In this document: piece after piece, positions 19,433 to 31,055 of the stretch
How positions within the stretch are numbered: the first letter of the stretch is position 1
Layout of the letters: the number at the start of each line of letters is the position of its first letter
Assembly (NCBI RefSeq): GCF_030362815.1
Contig: NZ_JAUCGR010000004.1
Span: 339,617 to 403,616, forward strand
Source: Cellulomonas edaphi
GTDB taxonomy: Bacteria > Actinomycetota > Actinomycetes > Actinomycetales > Cellulomonadaceae
Length of the DNA stretch: 64,000 nt
Reading direction: 5' to 3'
Made by a program: the position numbers and the translations under genes
Notes under the pieces: generated by a model
What the model was told of the DNA's origin: nothing
Databases searched by the model: none
The model's input: the letters and a program-made list of their open reading frames with translations, nothing else

Positions 19433-20416
19433 ATGGCCGTCGTGACCATGCGCCAGCTGCTCGAGAGCGGTGTCCACTTCGGGCACCAGACCCGCCGCTG
19501 GAACCCCAAGATGAAGCGCTTCATCTTCACCGAGCGCAACGGCATCTACATCGTCGACCTGCAGCAGTCGCTGTCGTACATCGACAACGCCTACGAGTTC
19601 GTCAGCCAGACCGTCGCGCACGGTGGGACGATCCTGTTCGTCGGCACCAAGAAGCAGGCGCAGGAGCCCGTGGCCGAGCAGGCCGCCCGCGTGGGCATGC
19701 CCTACGTGAACCAGCGCTGGCTCGGCGGCATGCTGACCAACTTCGGCACCGTGCACAAGCGCCTGCAGCGCCTCAAGGAGCTCGAGCAGATCGACTTCGA
19801 CGACGTGGCGAGCTCGCCGCTGACGAAGAAGGAGCTGCTGGTCCTGCGCCGCGAGAAGGACAAGCTCTCGAAGACGCTCGGCGGCATCCGTGACATGGCC
19901 AAGGTCCCCTCGGCCGTGTGGATCGTCGACACCAACAAGGAGCACCTCGCCGTCAACGAGGCGCGCAAGCTCGGCATCCCCGTCGTCGCGATCCTCGACA
20001 CCAACTGCGACCCCGACGTTGTCGACTACCCGATCCCGGGCAACGACGACGCGATCCGCGCGGTCCAGCTGCTCACCCGCGTGATCGCGGACGCCGCCGC
20101 CGACGGCCTGCTCAAGCGTCACTCGGGCCGCACGGCCGCCGCCGAGGGCACCGCCACCGAGGCGGAGCCGCTCGCCGAGTGGGAGCGCGAGCTCCTGGCC
20201 GGTGCCGAGGCCGACCTGGCCGCGACCGAGGCTGCCGCGACCGAGGCTGCTCCGGCCGCCGAGGCTGCGCCCGCCGCCGCCGCCGACGCCGCGCCCGCCG
20301 AGACCGAGGCCGCCCCGGCCGAGGTCGTCGAGGAGGCTCCGGCCGCCGAGGCGCCCGCCGCCGACGAGGCCCCCGCGGCCGAGGCTGCCGCCGAGGGCGA
20401 CGCCGCCTCCAAGTGA
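19433..20416 (+). CDS. rpsB: 30S ribosomal protein S2
   Basis: Ribosomal protein uS2, 327 aa. The core ([56 protein letters not shown]) fills about the first 230 residues. Beyond it is a tail of about 90 residues made almost only of Ala, Glu, Pro and Thr, similar in style to the S16 tail in this window; E. coli S2 has 241 aa. ATG 19433 has GGAAGGA six bases upstream. A hairpin separates it from tsf. Confidence 0.97.
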   Translation: MAVVTMRQLLESGVHFGHQTRRWNPKMKRFIFTERNGIYIVDLQQSLSYIDNAYEFVSQTVAHGGTILFVGTKKQAQEPVAEQAARVGMPYVNQRWLGGMLTNFGTVHKRLQRLKELEQIDFDDVASSPLTKKELLVLRREKDKLSKTLGGIRDMAKVPSAVWIVDTNKEHLAVNEARKLGIPVVAILDTNCDPDVVDYPIPGNDDAIRAVQLLTRVIADAAADGLLKRHSGRTAAAEGTATEAEPLAEWERELLAGAEADLAATEAAATEAAPAAEAAPAAAADAAPAETEAAPAEVVEEAPAAEAPAADEAPAAEAAAEGDAASK

Positions 20417-20422
20417 TCCACG

Positions 20423-20456
20423 GGTCGGCGGCGGCCAGCACCGGCCGCCGCCGACC
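20423..20456 (+). terminator. Hairpin between rpsB and tsf
   Basis: GGTCGGCGGCGGCC (20423-20436) pairs perfectly with GGCCGCCGCCGACC (20443-20456) around a six-base loop. It starts six bases after the rpsB stop. As tsf is usually co-transcribed with rpsB, this is probably a partial terminator that lets less transcript through to tsf. Confidence 0.7.
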
Positions 20457-20519
20457 GCGGACTCACCCGACCCGCAGGGGTCCCACCCACGTCACGACTC
20501 AGAAGGACGGACACCACTG

Positions 20520-21365
20520 ATGGCGAACTACTCGCTCGCAGACATCAAGGCGCTGCGCGAGAAGACCGGCGCAGGCATGCTCGACGTCAAGAAGGCGCTC
20601 GAGGAGGCGGAGGGCGACGCCGACAAGGCGCTCGAGATCATCCGCGTCAAGGGCCTCAAGGGCGTGGGCAAGCGCGAGGGCCGTGCGGCCTCGGACGGCC
20701 TCGTCGCCGCCCACGTCGCCCCGACCGCGGACGGCGAGGGCCAGTCCGGCGTGCTCGTCGAGGTCAACTCGGAGACGGACTTCGTCGCCAAGAGCCCGAA
20801 CTTCATCGCTCTCGCCGATCGCGTCCTGGCTGCCGCCGTCGAGACGGGCGCCCGCGACGCGGACGCGCTCGTCAGCGCGGAGTACGAGGGCTCGACCGTG
20901 CAGGGCTTCGTCGACGAGACGGCCGCCACCCTGGGTGAGCGCGTCGTCGTCCGCCGCCTGGCCCGCGTGGCCGGCGAGCACGTCGAGGTCTACCTGCACA
21001 AGGTCAACAAGGACCTGCCCCCGCAGGTCGGCGTCCTCGTGGCGACCGACGCGGCCGGTGCCGGCGTGGCTCGCGACATCGCGACCCACATCGCCGCGTA
21101 CTCGCCGTCGTACCTGACGCGCGACGAGGTCTCCGCCGAGACGGTCGAGAACGAGCGCAAGATCGCCGAGGAGACCGCGCGTAACGAGGGCAAGCCCGAG
21201 GCCGCGCTCCCGAAGATCGTCGAGGGTCGCCTCAACGGCTTCTTCAAGGAGAACGTGCTGCTCGACCAGGCGTTCGCCAAGGACCCGAAGAAGACGGTCG
21301 GCCAGGTGCTCACCGAGGCGGGTGGCTCGCTGACGGGCTTCGTGCGCTTCCGCGTGGGAGCCTGA
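20520..21365 (+). CDS. tsf: Translation elongation factor Ts
   Basis: Nucleotide exchange factor for EF-Tu, 281 aa. The N-terminal domain has ADIKALREKTGAGMLDVKKAL. The core has VLVEVNSETDFVAKSPNF, containing the TDFV motif that enters the EF-Tu nucleotide site. The dimerisation region ends with KTVGQVLTEAGGSLTGFVRF. AGAAGGAC lies upstream of ATG 20520. The gene follows rpsB and is followed by a strong hairpin. Confidence 0.97.
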   Translation: MANYSLADIKALREKTGAGMLDVKKALEEAEGDADKALEIIRVKGLKGVGKREGRAASDGLVAAHVAPTADGEGQSGVLVEVNSETDFVAKSPNFIALADRVLAAAVETGARDADALVSAEYEGSTVQGFVDETAATLGERVVVRRLARVAGEHVEVYLHKVNKDLPPQVGVLVATDAAGAGVARDIATHIAAYSPSYLTRDEVSAETVENERKIAEETARNEGKPEAALPKIVEGRLNGFFKENVLLDQAFAKDPKKTVGQVLTEAGGSLTGFVRFRVGA

Positions 21366-21378
21366 CACCCAGCACCAT

Positions 21379-21414
21379 CCGGTGGCCCCGGCCCGCACGG
21401 GTCGGGGCCACCGG
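21379..21414 (+). terminator. Strong terminator after tsf
   Basis: CCGGTGGCCCCG (21379-21390) pairs with CGGGGCCACCGG (21403-21414), and the middle (GCCCG/CGGGT) extends the stem, leaving a very small loop. It starts 14 bases after the tsf stop. Confidence 0.8.
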
Positions 21415-21476
21415 CGCAGGTTGCCGTCCGACGCGCAGCCACCCAGCCGATCGCAGGACGACCCCAGGAGGAACGC

Positions 21477-22220
21477 GTGAGCGAGCAGCCCACCGGCCAG
21501 ACGACCGAGACGTCCCCGCGGCGGGTGCTGCTCAAGCTCTCCGGCGAGACCTTCGGCGGCGGTGACGTGGGCCTCGCGGTCGACGTCGTCCGGCGCGTGG
21601 CCGCGGAGATCGCCGTCGCCGTCCGCGACGGTGTCCAGGTCGCGATCGTCGTCGGCGGGGGCAACTTCTTCCGCGGCGCCCAGCTGTCCCAGAGCGGCCT
21701 GGACCGGGCCCGTGCGGACTACATGGGCATGCTCGGCACCGTGATGAACTGCCTCGCGCTGCAGGACTTCCTGGAGCAGGCCGGGGTGAGCACGCGCGTC
21801 CAGACCGCGATCGCCATGGGCCAGGTCGCCGAGCCGTACATCCCGCTGCGTGCCATCCGGCACCTCGAGAAGGGTCGCGTCGTGATCTTCGGCGCGGGCG
21901 CCGGCATGCCGTACTTCTCGACCGACACCGTGAGCGTGCAGCGCGCCCTCGAGACGCACTGCGACGAGGTGCTCATGGGCAAGAACGGCGTCGACGGCGT
22001 CTACACCGCGGACCCGCGCAAGGACCCGGGCGCGGTCAAGCTCGACCACCTCACCTACACCGACGCCCTGGTCGGCGACCTGGCCGTGATGGACGCCACC
22101 GCGCTGTCCCTCTGCCGGGACAACGACGTCGTGATGCGGGTCTTCGGACTCGAGGACGAGGGCAATGTCACGCGGGCCCTGCAGGGTGAGAAGATCGGGA
22201 CGCTGGTCACCGCGGGCTGA
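21477..22220 (+). CDS. pyrH: UMP kinase (uridylate kinase)
   Basis: Phosphorylates UMP to UDP for pyrimidine nucleotide supply; amino-acid kinase fold, usually a hexamer regulated by GTP and UTP. 247 aa. Motifs: [17 protein letters not shown] at the phosphate-binding site, [25 protein letters not shown], and [15 protein letters not shown] near the end. GTG start with CAGGAGGA upstream. pyrH-frr-cdsA follow rpsB-tsf as in most bacteria. Confidence 0.97.
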   Translation: MSEQPTGQTTETSPRRVLLKLSGETFGGGDVGLAVDVVRRVAAEIAVAVRDGVQVAIVVGGGNFFRGAQLSQSGLDRARADYMGMLGTVMNCLALQDFLEQAGVSTRVQTAIAMGQVAEPYIPLRAIRHLEKGRVVIFGAGAGMPYFSTDTVSVQRALETHCDEVLMGKNGVDGVYTADPRKDPGAVKLDHLTYTDALVGDLAVMDATALSLCRDNDVVMRVFGLEDEGNVTRALQGEKIGTLVTAG

Positions 22221-22299
22221 CGCAGCCCGCGAACCGCGCACCCGCGAGAACGCGGGACCCACGCGCACCACCACCGACACGAACGAGACGGAGCACCTG

Positions 22300-22857
22300 G
22301 TGATCGACGACACCCTCCTCGAGGCCGAGGAGAAGATGGACAAGGCCGTCGAGGTCGCCAAGGACGACTTCGCGACCATCCGCACGGGCCGTGCCAACGC
22401 CGCGATGTTCTCGAAGATCTTCGTCGACTACTACGGCAGCCCGACGCCGCTGCAGCAGCTCGCGTCCTTCAACGTGACCGAGGCGCGCACCATCCTCATC
22501 TCGCCCTTCGACAAGTCGGCCAGCGCCGGCATCGAGAAGGCGCTGCGCGAGTCGGACCTGGGCGTGAACCCCACCAACGACGGCAACGTGATCCGCGTGG
22601 TGCTCCCGGCCCTGACCCAGGACCGCCGCAAGGACTTCGTCAAGCTCGCCAAGAACAAGGCGGAGGACGCGCGCATCTCGGTGCGCAGCGTGCGACGCCG
22701 TGCCAAGGAGGAGCTCGACCGCATCGTCAAGGACGGCGAAGCAGGGGAGGACGAGGTGGGCCGGGCGGAGAAGGAGCTCGAGGCGCTCACCAAGAAGCAC
22801 GTGGAGCTCATCGACCACCTGCTGGCGTCCAAGGAGAGCGAGCTGCTCGAGGTCTGA
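22300..22857 (+). CDS. frr: Ribosome recycling factor
   Basis: Splits post-termination ribosomes together with EF-G. 185 aa, the standard length. Blocks: [51 protein letters not shown] and [19 protein letters not shown] 22300 has GGAG six bases upstream and gives the expected N-terminus ([17 protein letters not shown]). The stop overlaps cdsA. Confidence 0.97.
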   Translation: MIDDTLLEAEEKMDKAVEVAKDDFATIRTGRANAAMFSKIFVDYYGSPTPLQQLASFNVTEARTILISPFDKSASAGIEKALRESDLGVNPTNDGNVIRVVLPALTQDRRKDFVKLAKNKAEDARISVRSVRRRAKEELDRIVKDGEAGEDEVGRAEKELEALTKKHVELIDHLLASKESELLEV

Positions 22858-23693
22858 TGACGGAGCTCGCTGCCCCCCGGACGTCCCGCACGGGTCGTGA
22901 CCTGCCGGTCGCGATCGCGGTCGGGCTCGGCATCCTCGCCGTCGTCGTCGCCTCCCTGTTCATCTACAAGGAGGTCTTCGCCGGCTTCGCCGTGCTCGTC
23001 GTGTGCGCGGCGCTGTGGGAGCTGGCCCAGGCCTTCACGCGCCGGGGGATCCACCTGCCGCTGCTGCCCCTGCTGGTGGGCGCCGTCGGCATCATGGTCT
23101 CGGCCTACACGGCGGGACCCGAGGCGCTCTTCGTCGCGTTCATGCTCACGGTCGGCGGCGTGGTCATCTGGCGCGTGCTGGACGGCAGCGGCGAGCCCGC
23201 ACTGCGGGACGCGACCGCGGGCACGTTCGCCGCGGCCTACCTGCCGTTCCTCGGCGGCTTCGTCATGCTCATGCTCGCCGAGACCGACGGTCCGGCGCGC
23301 GTGCTGGTCTTCATCCTGCTGTGCGTCGCGAACGACACCGGCGGGTACACGGTCGGCGTGCTGTTCGGCCGGCACCCGCTCGCGCCCTCGGTGAGCCCCA
23401 AGAAGTCCTGGGAGGGCCTGGTCGGCTCGGTCGTGCTGGCGTGCGTGGTCGGCGTGGTGGGCATGCAGATCGCGTTCGACGGCAACGCCCTCGTGGGTGT
23501 GTTCCTCGGGCTCGCCACCGTCGTGACCGCCACCCTGGGCGACCTCTGCGAGTCCATGCTCAAGCGCGACCTCGAGCTCAAGGACATGGGCTCGCTCGTG
23601 CCGGGGCACGGGGGCATCCTCGACCGGCTCGACTCCCTCGTGCTGACCGCACCGGCCGTCTACCTCATCTTCGCGCTGCTCCAGCCCGCGTGA
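22857..23693 (+). CDS. cdsA: Phosphatidate cytidylyltransferase
   Basis: Integral membrane enzyme making CDP-diacylglycerol from phosphatidate and CTP for phospholipid synthesis. 278 aa, with about eight hydrophobic helices. The family signature near the C-terminus is clear: [12 protein letters not shown] and [20 protein letters not shown], with the catalytic Asp in GILDRLDSL. The start overlaps the frr stop by one base. Confidence 0.95.
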   Translation: MTELAAPRTSRTGRDLPVAIAVGLGILAVVVASLFIYKEVFAGFAVLVVCAALWELAQAFTRRGIHLPLLPLLVGAVGIMVSAYTAGPEALFVAFMLTVGGVVIWRVLDGSGEPALRDATAGTFAAAYLPFLGGFVMLMLAETDGPARVLVFILLCVANDTGGYTVGVLFGRHPLAPSVSPKKSWEGLVGSVVLACVVGVVGMQIAFDGNALVGVFLGLATVVTATLGDLCESMLKRDLELKDMGSLVPGHGGILDRLDSLVLTAPAVYLIFALLQPA

Positions 23694-23733
23694 GCGCGCT
23701 TCACACCGCACAACGTCTCAGAAGGGGGTGCCC

Positions 23734-24861
23734 ATGACCGGGACACCCGTCCGCCTCGACCTGTCCTCCCCGTCCCGAGGCCCCCGCGGCAAGCCGCCGC
23801 AGCACTTCGTCGACCTCACGCCCGAGGAGCGCGTGGCCGCCGTCACCGGCCTGGGGGAGAAGGCCTTCCGGGCCAAGCAGCTCGCGACGCACTACTTCAC
23901 GCACCTCTCGTCGGACCCGTCGACCATGACGGACCTGCCCAAGGCGTCGCGCGACGTGCTGACCGAGAAGCTGTTCCCGCCGCTGCTGACCAAGGCCCGC
24001 ACGATGACGGCCGACGGCGGGACCACCGTGAAGTACCTGTGGCACCTGTTCGACGGCGCCAAGGTCGAGTCGGTGCTGATGCGCTACGCCAGCCGCACCA
24101 CCCTGTGCATCTCGAGCCAGGCCGGCTGCGGGCTCGCGTGCTCGTTCTGCGCGACCGGCCAGATGGGCCTGACGCGCAACCTGTCGACCGCCGAGATCGT
24201 CGAGCAGGTCCGCGAGGCCGCGCGCGAGCTGGCCGCCGGCGAGATCCCGGGCGGCCCCGCCCGGCTGTCGAACGTCGTGTTCATGGGCATGGGCGAGCCG
24301 CTCGCCAACTACAAGTCGATCATGGCCACGGTGCGCACCCTGGTGGCCCCCGCGCCGGACGGCCTGGGCATGTCGGCACGCAACGTCACGGTCTCCACCG
24401 TCGGCATGGTCCCGGCCATGCGCAAGCTCGCCGACGAGGGCATCCCGGTGACCCTCGCCCTGTCGCTGCACGCACCGGACGACGAGCTGCGCAGCGAGCT
24501 CGTGCCGGTGAACACGCGCTGGGACGTGGACGAGGCGCTCGACGCCGCGCACCACTACTTCGAGGTGACCGGCCGGCGTGTGTCCATCGAGTACGCCCTG
24601 ATCCGGGACATCAACGACCACGCGTGGCGTGCGGACCTCCTGGGCGAGAAGCTCAACGCCCGCGGCAAGGGCTGGGTGCACTGCAACCCCATCCCGCTCA
24701 ACCCGACGCCGGGCTCGAAGTGGACGGCGAGCGATCCCCGTGTCGAGGCGGAGTTCGTGGCACGCTTGCGGGCGCACGGCATCCCGACCACCATCCGGGA
24801 CACGCGCGGTAGCGAGATCGACGGAGCCTGCGGCCAGCTCGCGGCGGAGGAGGACGAGTGA
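23734..24861 (+). CDS. rlmN: 23S rRNA (adenine2503-C2)-methyltransferase RlmN
   Basis: Radical-SAM methylase acting on A2503 of 23S rRNA and on A37 of some tRNAs. 375 aa. The iron-sulfur motif [14 protein letters not shown] (CxxxCxxC) lies near residue 135. Also seen are [34 protein letters not shown], and the C-terminal catalytic Cys in [13 protein letters not shown]. Start ATG 23734 is set by GAAGGGGG at 23721-23728; GTG 23728 overlaps those purines. The stop overlaps the DivIVA-like gene by four bases. Confidence 0.96.
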   Translation: MTGTPVRLDLSSPSRGPRGKPPQHFVDLTPEERVAAVTGLGEKAFRAKQLATHYFTHLSSDPSTMTDLPKASRDVLTEKLFPPLLTKARTMTADGGTTVKYLWHLFDGAKVESVLMRYASRTTLCISSQAGCGLACSFCATGQMGLTRNLSTAEIVEQVREAARELAAGEIPGGPARLSNVVFMGMGEPLANYKSIMATVRTLVAPAPDGLGMSARNVTVSTVGMVPAMRKLADEGIPVTLALSLHAPDDELRSELVPVNTRWDVDEALDAAHHYFEVTGRRVSIEYALIRDINDHAWRADLLGEKLNARGKGWVHCNPIPLNPTPGSKWTASDPRVEAEFVARLRAHGIPTTIRDTRGSEIDGACGQLAAEEDE

Positions 24862-25412
24862 GCGACGGGATGTTCCGCACCGCGTCGGGGCTGCGCAGCG
24901 GCTACGACCCCGACGAGGTCGACGACTTCTTCGAGCACGCCCGGGCCATGTACGAGCAGGGCCCCGCGGGCGCCCTCTCCGCCAAGGACGTGCGGGCGGT
25001 CGCCTTCGACGTGGTGCGCGGCGGGTACGTCACGGCGGCCGTCGACGCTGCCCTCGACCGGCTCGAGGCGGCCTTCGTCGCGCGGGCCCGGGCCGAGTAC
25101 GTCGCACAGCACGGCCAGCAGGCGTGGCTGACCAAGCTCGGTGAGCAGGCCCGCACCCTGTACGGGCGGCTCGGGCGGCCCGACGGCGACCGGTTCGCGC
25201 CCCCCGAGGGCCGTGAGCAGGGCTACGAGCCGGCCGACGTCGACGCGCTGTGCCACCGCCTCGTGGCGTACTTCGACAAGGGCGCCCCGCTGTCCGCGAG
25301 CGAGGTCAGGGCCGCGACGTTCCGCGCGCGCAAGGGGCACCACGCGTACGGCGAGCCCGCGGTCGACGCGTTCTTCGCGCGTGCCGTCGAGGTGCTGCTC
25401 GGCGTCGAGTAG
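24858..25412 (+). CDS. DivIVA-domain protein with two short repeats
   Basis: Cytoplasmic protein of 184 aa. Two DivIVA-type motifs are visible: [20 protein letters not shown] near the N-terminus and the pair [20 protein letters not shown] / [16 protein letters not shown] at the C-terminus, with another [13 protein letters not shown] between. These resemble the N-terminal membrane-curvature-sensing module of DivIVA/Wag31 but without its long coiled coil. A role in pole or septum placement is only inference. It overlaps rlmN by four bases and is followed by dxr after five, so it is probably co-transcribed with both. Confidence 0.8.
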   Translation: MSDGMFRTASGLRSGYDPDEVDDFFEHARAMYEQGPAGALSAKDVRAVAFDVVRGGYVTAAVDAALDRLEAAFVARARAEYVAQHGQQAWLTKLGEQARTLYGRLGRPDGDRFAPPEGREQGYEPADVDALCHRLVAYFDKGAPLSASEVRAATFRARKGHHAYGEPAVDAFFARAVEVLLGVE

Positions 25413-25417
25413 GGCCG

Positions 25418-26581
25418 ATGAACCGGCGCACCGTCACTCTCCTCGGGTCCACCGGGTCGATCGGCACGCAGGCCGTCGACGTCATCGTGCGCAACCCGGA
25501 CCGGTTCGACGTGGTCGGGCTGAGCGCGGGCGGCGGCGACGTCGCACTGCTCGCCCGCCAGGTGACCGACCTGGGCGTCGGGGTCGTCGCTGTCGCGGAC
25601 CCGCGCGCGGAGGCGCCACTGCGGGAGCTGCTGGCCGGGCGGGACGTCGAGGTGCTCGTCGGGCCGCAGGCGTCGACCGAGCTCGCCGGGCGCGGCGCCG
25701 ACGTCGTGCTCAACGGCGTCACGGGCTCGGTGGGGCTGGGGCCCACGCTCGCGGCGCTCGGCGCGGGCAGCACGCTCGCCCTGGCCAACAAGGAGTCGCT
25801 CGTGGTGGGCGGCGCGCTGGTCCAGGCCGCGCGCCGACGTCCGGAGCAGATCGTCCCCGTGGACTCGGAGCACTCAGCGATCGCGCAGTCGCTCCGGGGC
25901 GGGAGCCGGTCCGAGGTGCGCCGGCTCGTCCTCACGGCCTCGGGCGGACCCTTTCGCGGGCGCACGCTCGACGAGGTCAAGGCCGTCAGCCCGGAGCAGG
26001 CGCTGGCGCACCCCACCTGGTCCATGGGACCCGTGGTCACCATCAACTCGGCGACGCTGATGAACAAGGGCCTCGAGCTGATCGAGGCACACCTGCTGTT
26101 CGACGTGCCCACCGACGACATCACCGTGGTGGTGCACCCGCAGTCGGTGGTGCACTCGATGGTCGAGTTCGTCGACGGCTCGACGATCGCGCAGGCGTCC
26201 CCGCCGGACATGCGGCTGCCCATCGCGCTCGGGCTCTCCTGGCCCGACCGGGTGGCAGGTGCCGCCCCGGGGTGCGACTGGAGCACGGCCATCTCGTGGA
26301 CGTTCGAACCGCTCGACGAGGAGGTCTTCGGCGCGGTGCGGCTCGCCCGCGCGGCCGTCGCCGCCTCCGCCACCCACCCGGCCGTCTACAACGCGGCCAA
26401 CGAGGAGTGCGTGGCCGCCTTCCTCGACGGACGCATCGGCTTCCTCGACATCGTGTCGACGGTCGAGCGCGTGCTCGACGAGCACGCCGGCACCGCCGCC
26501 GGGCACCTTACGCTCGAGGCCGTCCTGGCCGCGGAGGTGTGGGCCCGGAGCCGCGCCCACGAGGTGCTCGCGCGCCGCTGA
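25418..26581 (+). CDS. dxr: 1-deoxy-D-xylulose-5-phosphate reductoisomerase
   Basis: Second enzyme of the MEP isoprenoid pathway, converting DXP to MEP with NADPH. 387 aa. NADPH motif [27 protein letters not shown]; metal-binding PVDSEHSAI; the substrate loop with [26 protein letters not shown]. The later pathway enzyme ispG is at 29843. Start ATG 25418 gives the exact family N-terminus. Confidence 0.97.
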   Translation: MNRRTVTLLGSTGSIGTQAVDVIVRNPDRFDVVGLSAGGGDVALLARQVTDLGVGVVAVADPRAEAPLRELLAGRDVEVLVGPQASTELAGRGADVVLNGVTGSVGLGPTLAALGAGSTLALANKESLVVGGALVQAARRRPEQIVPVDSEHSAIAQSLRGGSRSEVRRLVLTASGGPFRGRTLDEVKAVSPEQALAHPTWSMGPVVTINSATLMNKGLELIEAHLLFDVPTDDITVVVHPQSVVHSMVEFVDGSTIAQASPPDMRLPIALGLSWPDRVAGAAPGCDWSTAISWTFEPLDEEVFGAVRLARAAVAASATHPAVYNAANEECVAAFLDGRIGFLDIVSTVERVLDEHAGTAAGHLTLEAVLAAEVWARSRAHEVLARR

Positions 26582-26608
26582 GCCGCACGGGACGGCGCAG
26601 GGACTTCC

Positions 26609-27904
26609 TCAGTCCAACGGGAAGCGGTCGAGAACGGCGAGCGCGGCGCGACTGGTGCGCCCGGCCGCCTCGGCGTCGTCCGCGCGCTCCGCGGCCCGCA
26701 GGGCGACGCTCATCGCCGCCCCGCCCCACACGGGCCAGTCGGGGGATCGGTGACCCACCCAGGGCAGGTCGGTCAGGGGCGACTCGACGCCGGTCACCAG
26801 GTCGGCCAGCGTCCGCCCGGCGAGGTTCGACGCCGCGACGCCTGAGGACGCGAAGCCGCTCGCGTCTCCCCGCCCGGTCGCGGCGTCGAGCGTGACCGAC
26901 GGCAGGCCGTCCCGCGCGACGCCGAGGTGGCCCGACCACCGCACGGCCACCGGCGCGGTCACCGGCCCGGTCACCGCCGGGAACAGCGAGGCGAGCGCCC
27001 GGTCGAGCCGCGCGGCGCTGCCCGTGCCCGTGAGCACCAGCCTGCCGTCGGTGGTCCGGCGGGCGGAGACCGGCAGGCGGGCGGCGTCGCGCAACACCAC
27101 ACCGGGCTCGAGCCCGATCTCGGCCCACGTGGCCGCGTCCAGGGGCGGGGTCGCGAGGCCGTGCGTCGGGACCGCCGCGAGCGTCCGGCCGGTCTCGAGC
27201 CCGGGCGCCGTCGCCTCCACGGCGGTCAGCACGTGGGCTGCACGGACCGTGCCGCGGTCGGTCACGACGGCGCGGGGCGACGCGCGCAGCGCCGTGGTGC
27301 GCTCGGCGACCCGAGCGCCGCGGGCCAGCAGCACGTCGAGCAGCCCGCGCACCAGCCGGGCCGGATCGACGACGGCGCAGTCGGGCGTCCACGCACCCGC
27401 CGTGACCCCGGGCACCAGGGCGCGCTCCGCGACGCCGGCCGGGTCCAGCGCCTGCCACTCGTCGCCCCACGCGGGTGCCGTCGCCACGAGCTCGCCGATC
27501 CGCTCCACCTGCGCAGCGCCGCGCGCCACGCGGAGCTCGCCGCCGAACGTGAAACCGCACTCCACCTGCTCGAGCGCGAGGGCGCCGCCCACCTCGACCA
27601 CCGCGTCACGCATCGCGGCCCGCAGCTCGAGCGCCGCGGCACGGCCGTAGGCGAGCGCGACCCGCTCCGGGCTCACGGGCAGCTCGGCGGAGCACGCGCC
27701 GATGCCCCGGCTGCTCACGCCGTCACCGACCTCGCCGGCCTCGACCACCAGGACGTCGAGCGCGGCGTCCGCGTCGAGCAGGTAGTAGGCGGTCCACAGC
27801 CCCGTGAGGCCGCCCCCCACGATCACGACGTCGGCGGTGGTGTCCCCGTCGAGCGGATCGCACGGGCGACGGTCGGCGAGCTGCGCGGACCACACAGACG
27901 TCAT
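26609..27904 (-). CDS. FAD-dependent oxidoreductase (DAO family)
   Basis: Flavoprotein of 431 aa. The Rossmann FAD motif VVIVGGGLTGLWTAYYLLDAD is at about residues 24-45, followed by VLVVEAGEVGDGVSSRGIG. The C-terminal part has FASSGVAASNLAGRTLADLV, the second FAD contact of DAO/glycine oxidase-type enzymes. The substrate, probably an amine or amino acid, is not determined. It is transcribed away from rseP. ATG at 27904 has no Shine-Dalgarno, but on its strand TAGCGT (27912-27917) ends seven bases upstream, so it may be leaderless. Confidence 0.85.
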   Translation of the reverse strand: MTSVWSAQLADRRPCDPLDGDTTADVVIVGGGLTGLWTAYYLLDADAALDVLVVEAGEVGDGVSSRGIGACSAELPVSPERVALAYGRAAALELRAAMRDAVVEVGGALALEQVECGFTFGGELRVARGAAQVERIGELVATAPAWGDEWQALDPAGVAERALVPGVTAGAWTPDCAVVDPARLVRGLLDVLLARGARVAERTTALRASPRAVVTDRGTVRAAHVLTAVEATAPGLETGRTLAAVPTHGLATPPLDAATWAEIGLEPGVVLRDAARLPVSARRTTDGRLVLTGTGSAARLDRALASLFPAVTGPVTAPVAVRWSGHLGVARDGLPSVTLDAATGRGDASGFASSGVAASNLAGRTLADLVTGVESPLTDLPWVGHRSPDWPVWGGAAMSVALRAAERADDAEAAGRTSRAALAVLDRFPLD

Positions 27905-28053
27905 GCCTGGGACGCTAGTCCGTGGGGCGCGGCCCGGCCCGCACGCACCGCGCCGGGCGCGCCGCACGGGCGACTGCCAGCGGATTCCCAGACAATGGCG
28001 GCAGGATGGCCCGGCGCGTACCGCCGACGCGCCCCGAGTCGTATGGAGAAGTG

Positions 28054-29364
28054 ATGACCTACCTGGCCGGCGTGCTCGTCTTCGTCGTGGTCCTGCTGCT
28101 GTCGATCGGGCTGCACGAGATCGGGCACATGGTCCCCGCCAAGCGCTTCGGCGTGCGGGTGAGCCAGTACATGGTGGGCTTCGGGCCGACGCTCTGGTCG
28201 CGGACCAAGGGCGAGACCGAGTACGGCCTCAAGGCCATCCCGCTCGGTGGGTACGTCCGCCTCGTGGGGATGTACGCGCCCGACGAGGCCGTCGGCAGCC
28301 CGCCCGCCGACACGTGGTACCGCCGCCTCGCACGTGATGCCCGGCGCGCCAGCGCCGAGGAGATCCACCCGGGCGAGGACGCGCGCGCCTTCTACCACCT
28401 CTCGACGCCCAAGAAGGTGACGGTGATGCTCGGCGGCCCGGTGATGAACCTGGTCATCGCGTTCGTCCTGCTGGGCATCGTGGCCGTCGGCTTCGGCACC
28501 CCGACGAACACGCCGACCGTCTCGACCGTGTCGCAGTGCGTGATCCCCGCCGACGCAGCGCCGGACCGCGAGTGCCTCCCGACCGACCCCGCCGCGCCGG
28601 GTGCCGCGGCCGGGCTGCTGCCGGGCGACACGGTCGTCAGCTACGACGGCGTCGCGATCACGTCGTGGAACCAGCTGACGACGGCGATCCGGGCGACCGG
28701 CGACGACCCCACGCCCATCGTGGTGGAGCGCGACGGCACGCGGGTGGCGCTCACGGTCACGCCCGTGGTCGCCCAGCGTCCCGTGGTCGACAAGAACGGC
28801 CTGCCGGTGAAGGACGCCGCCGGGAACCCGAAGACCGCGGCGGTCGGCTTCCTCGGCATCTCGCCCACCGAGGTCATGGAGCGCCGCTCGCCGCTCGCCG
28901 TGCCGGGCATCGTCGCGGACACCACCTGGCAGACGATCTCGGTGGTCGGCACGCTGCCCGGACGCGTGGTGGACCTCGCGCAGACCACCTTCAGCAACGA
29001 GGAGCGGGACGCGAACAGCCTCGTCGGCGTGGTGGGGATCGGCCGGTTTGCGGGCGAGATCGCCTCGGCCGACGACGTGACCGAGGGCATCAAGGCGTCG
29101 TCGCTGCTCACGATCCTCGCGGTGCTCAACATCTCCTTGTTCGTCTTCAACCTCATCCCGCTCCCGCCGCTGGACGGCGGTCACGTCGCCGCCGCGCTGT
29201 GGGAGGGGGCACACCGGCAGGTCGCTCGCGTGCGGGGCCGGGCGCGGCCGGGGCCGTCCGACTCGGCCAAGCTGGTGCCCATCGCCTACGCCGTGTTCGT
29301 GGTGCTCGGGGCCGTCGGCCTCCTGCTCGTCTACGCCGACCTGTTCAACCCGATCGTCATCTGA
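28054..29364 (+). CDS. rseP: RseP/Rip1-type site-2 intramembrane zinc protease
   Basis: M50 metalloprotease that cuts transmembrane anti-sigma factors or signal peptides inside the membrane. 436 aa. The first helix holds the zinc motif HEIGH (about residue 22). A PDZ domain follows (GAAAGLLPGDTVVSYDGVAI, about 185-205). The second motif is FNLIPLPPLDGGH near residue 370. Hydrophobic helices are also seen around 128-155 and at the C-terminus. GGAGAAG lies just before ATG 28054. It is part of the usual dxr-rseP-ispG neighbourhood, here separated from dxr by an oppositely oriented oxidoreductase. Confidence 0.94.
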   Translation: MTYLAGVLVFVVVLLLSIGLHEIGHMVPAKRFGVRVSQYMVGFGPTLWSRTKGETEYGLKAIPLGGYVRLVGMYAPDEAVGSPPADTWYRRLARDARRASAEEIHPGEDARAFYHLSTPKKVTVMLGGPVMNLVIAFVLLGIVAVGFGTPTNTPTVSTVSQCVIPADAAPDRECLPTDPAAPGAAAGLLPGDTVVSYDGVAITSWNQLTTAIRATGDDPTPIVVERDGTRVALTVTPVVAQRPVVDKNGLPVKDAAGNPKTAAVGFLGISPTEVMERRSPLAVPGIVADTTWQTISVVGTLPGRVVDLAQTTFSNEERDANSLVGVVGIGRFAGEIASADDVTEGIKASSLLTILAVLNISLFVFNLIPLPPLDGGHVAAALWEGAHRQVARVRGRARPGPSDSAKLVPIAYAVFVVLGAVGLLLVYADLFNPIVI

Positions 29365-29403
29365 TCGCGACCCGCTGGCACCCCGCGTCGCTAGGCTCGG
29401 GGC

Positions 29404-29751
29404 ATGTCGGAGCTCAGCGACTACCTGGAGGGCCTGCCCGCGGGCCGGCGCGAGGCGATCGAGCGGGTCTACGCGCGAGCGCGGGCGCTGGTGCCGGAGG
29501 CCGAGGACGGCGTCGGGTACGGCATGCCGGCGGTGCGCTACCGGGGCTCGCCGCTCCTGTCGGTGATGTCGGCCAAGGGTCACATCGGCCTCTACCCGTT
29601 CAGCCCTCCGGCGCTCGACACCGTCCGCGACGAGCTCGCCGAGTTCTCGCTGGCCAAGGGCACCGTGCGGTTCTCAGAGGACCGTCCCGTGCCCGACGAC
29701 GTGCTCGACCGGCTGGTCCTGGCACGCCGGGACGAGATCGACGCACGCTAG
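29404..29751 (+). CDS. DUF1801 (YdhG-like) protein
   Basis: Small cytoplasmic protein, 115 aa, of the DUF1801/YdhG fold related to frataxin-like proteins. It has the typical YGMPAVRYRGSPLLSV, KGHIGLYPFSPPAL and KGTVRF segments. Biochemical role unknown. No Shine-Dalgarno; TAGGCT (29392-29397) ends six bases before ATG, so translation probably begins at or near the 5' end of the message. It is inserted between rseP and ispG. Confidence 0.82.
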   Translation: MSELSDYLEGLPAGRREAIERVYARARALVPEAEDGVGYGMPAVRYRGSPLLSVMSAKGHIGLYPFSPPALDTVRDELAEFSLAKGTVRFSEDRPVPDDVLDRLVLARRDEIDAR

Positions 29752-29842
29752 CGGGCGCGCCCACGGGTGAGGTTGCGTGGGGATGTCGTGAGCACGGCCA
29801 CGACCGGCGGGTAACCGCCCGTCGCGGTGCGATGATGGGCGC

Positions 29843-31003
<1,161 letters not shown>

Positions 31004-31055
31004 CATCGTGCCGCGTCGGCGCACGTAGGGATGTGACCTGGTGCACAATCGGGCC

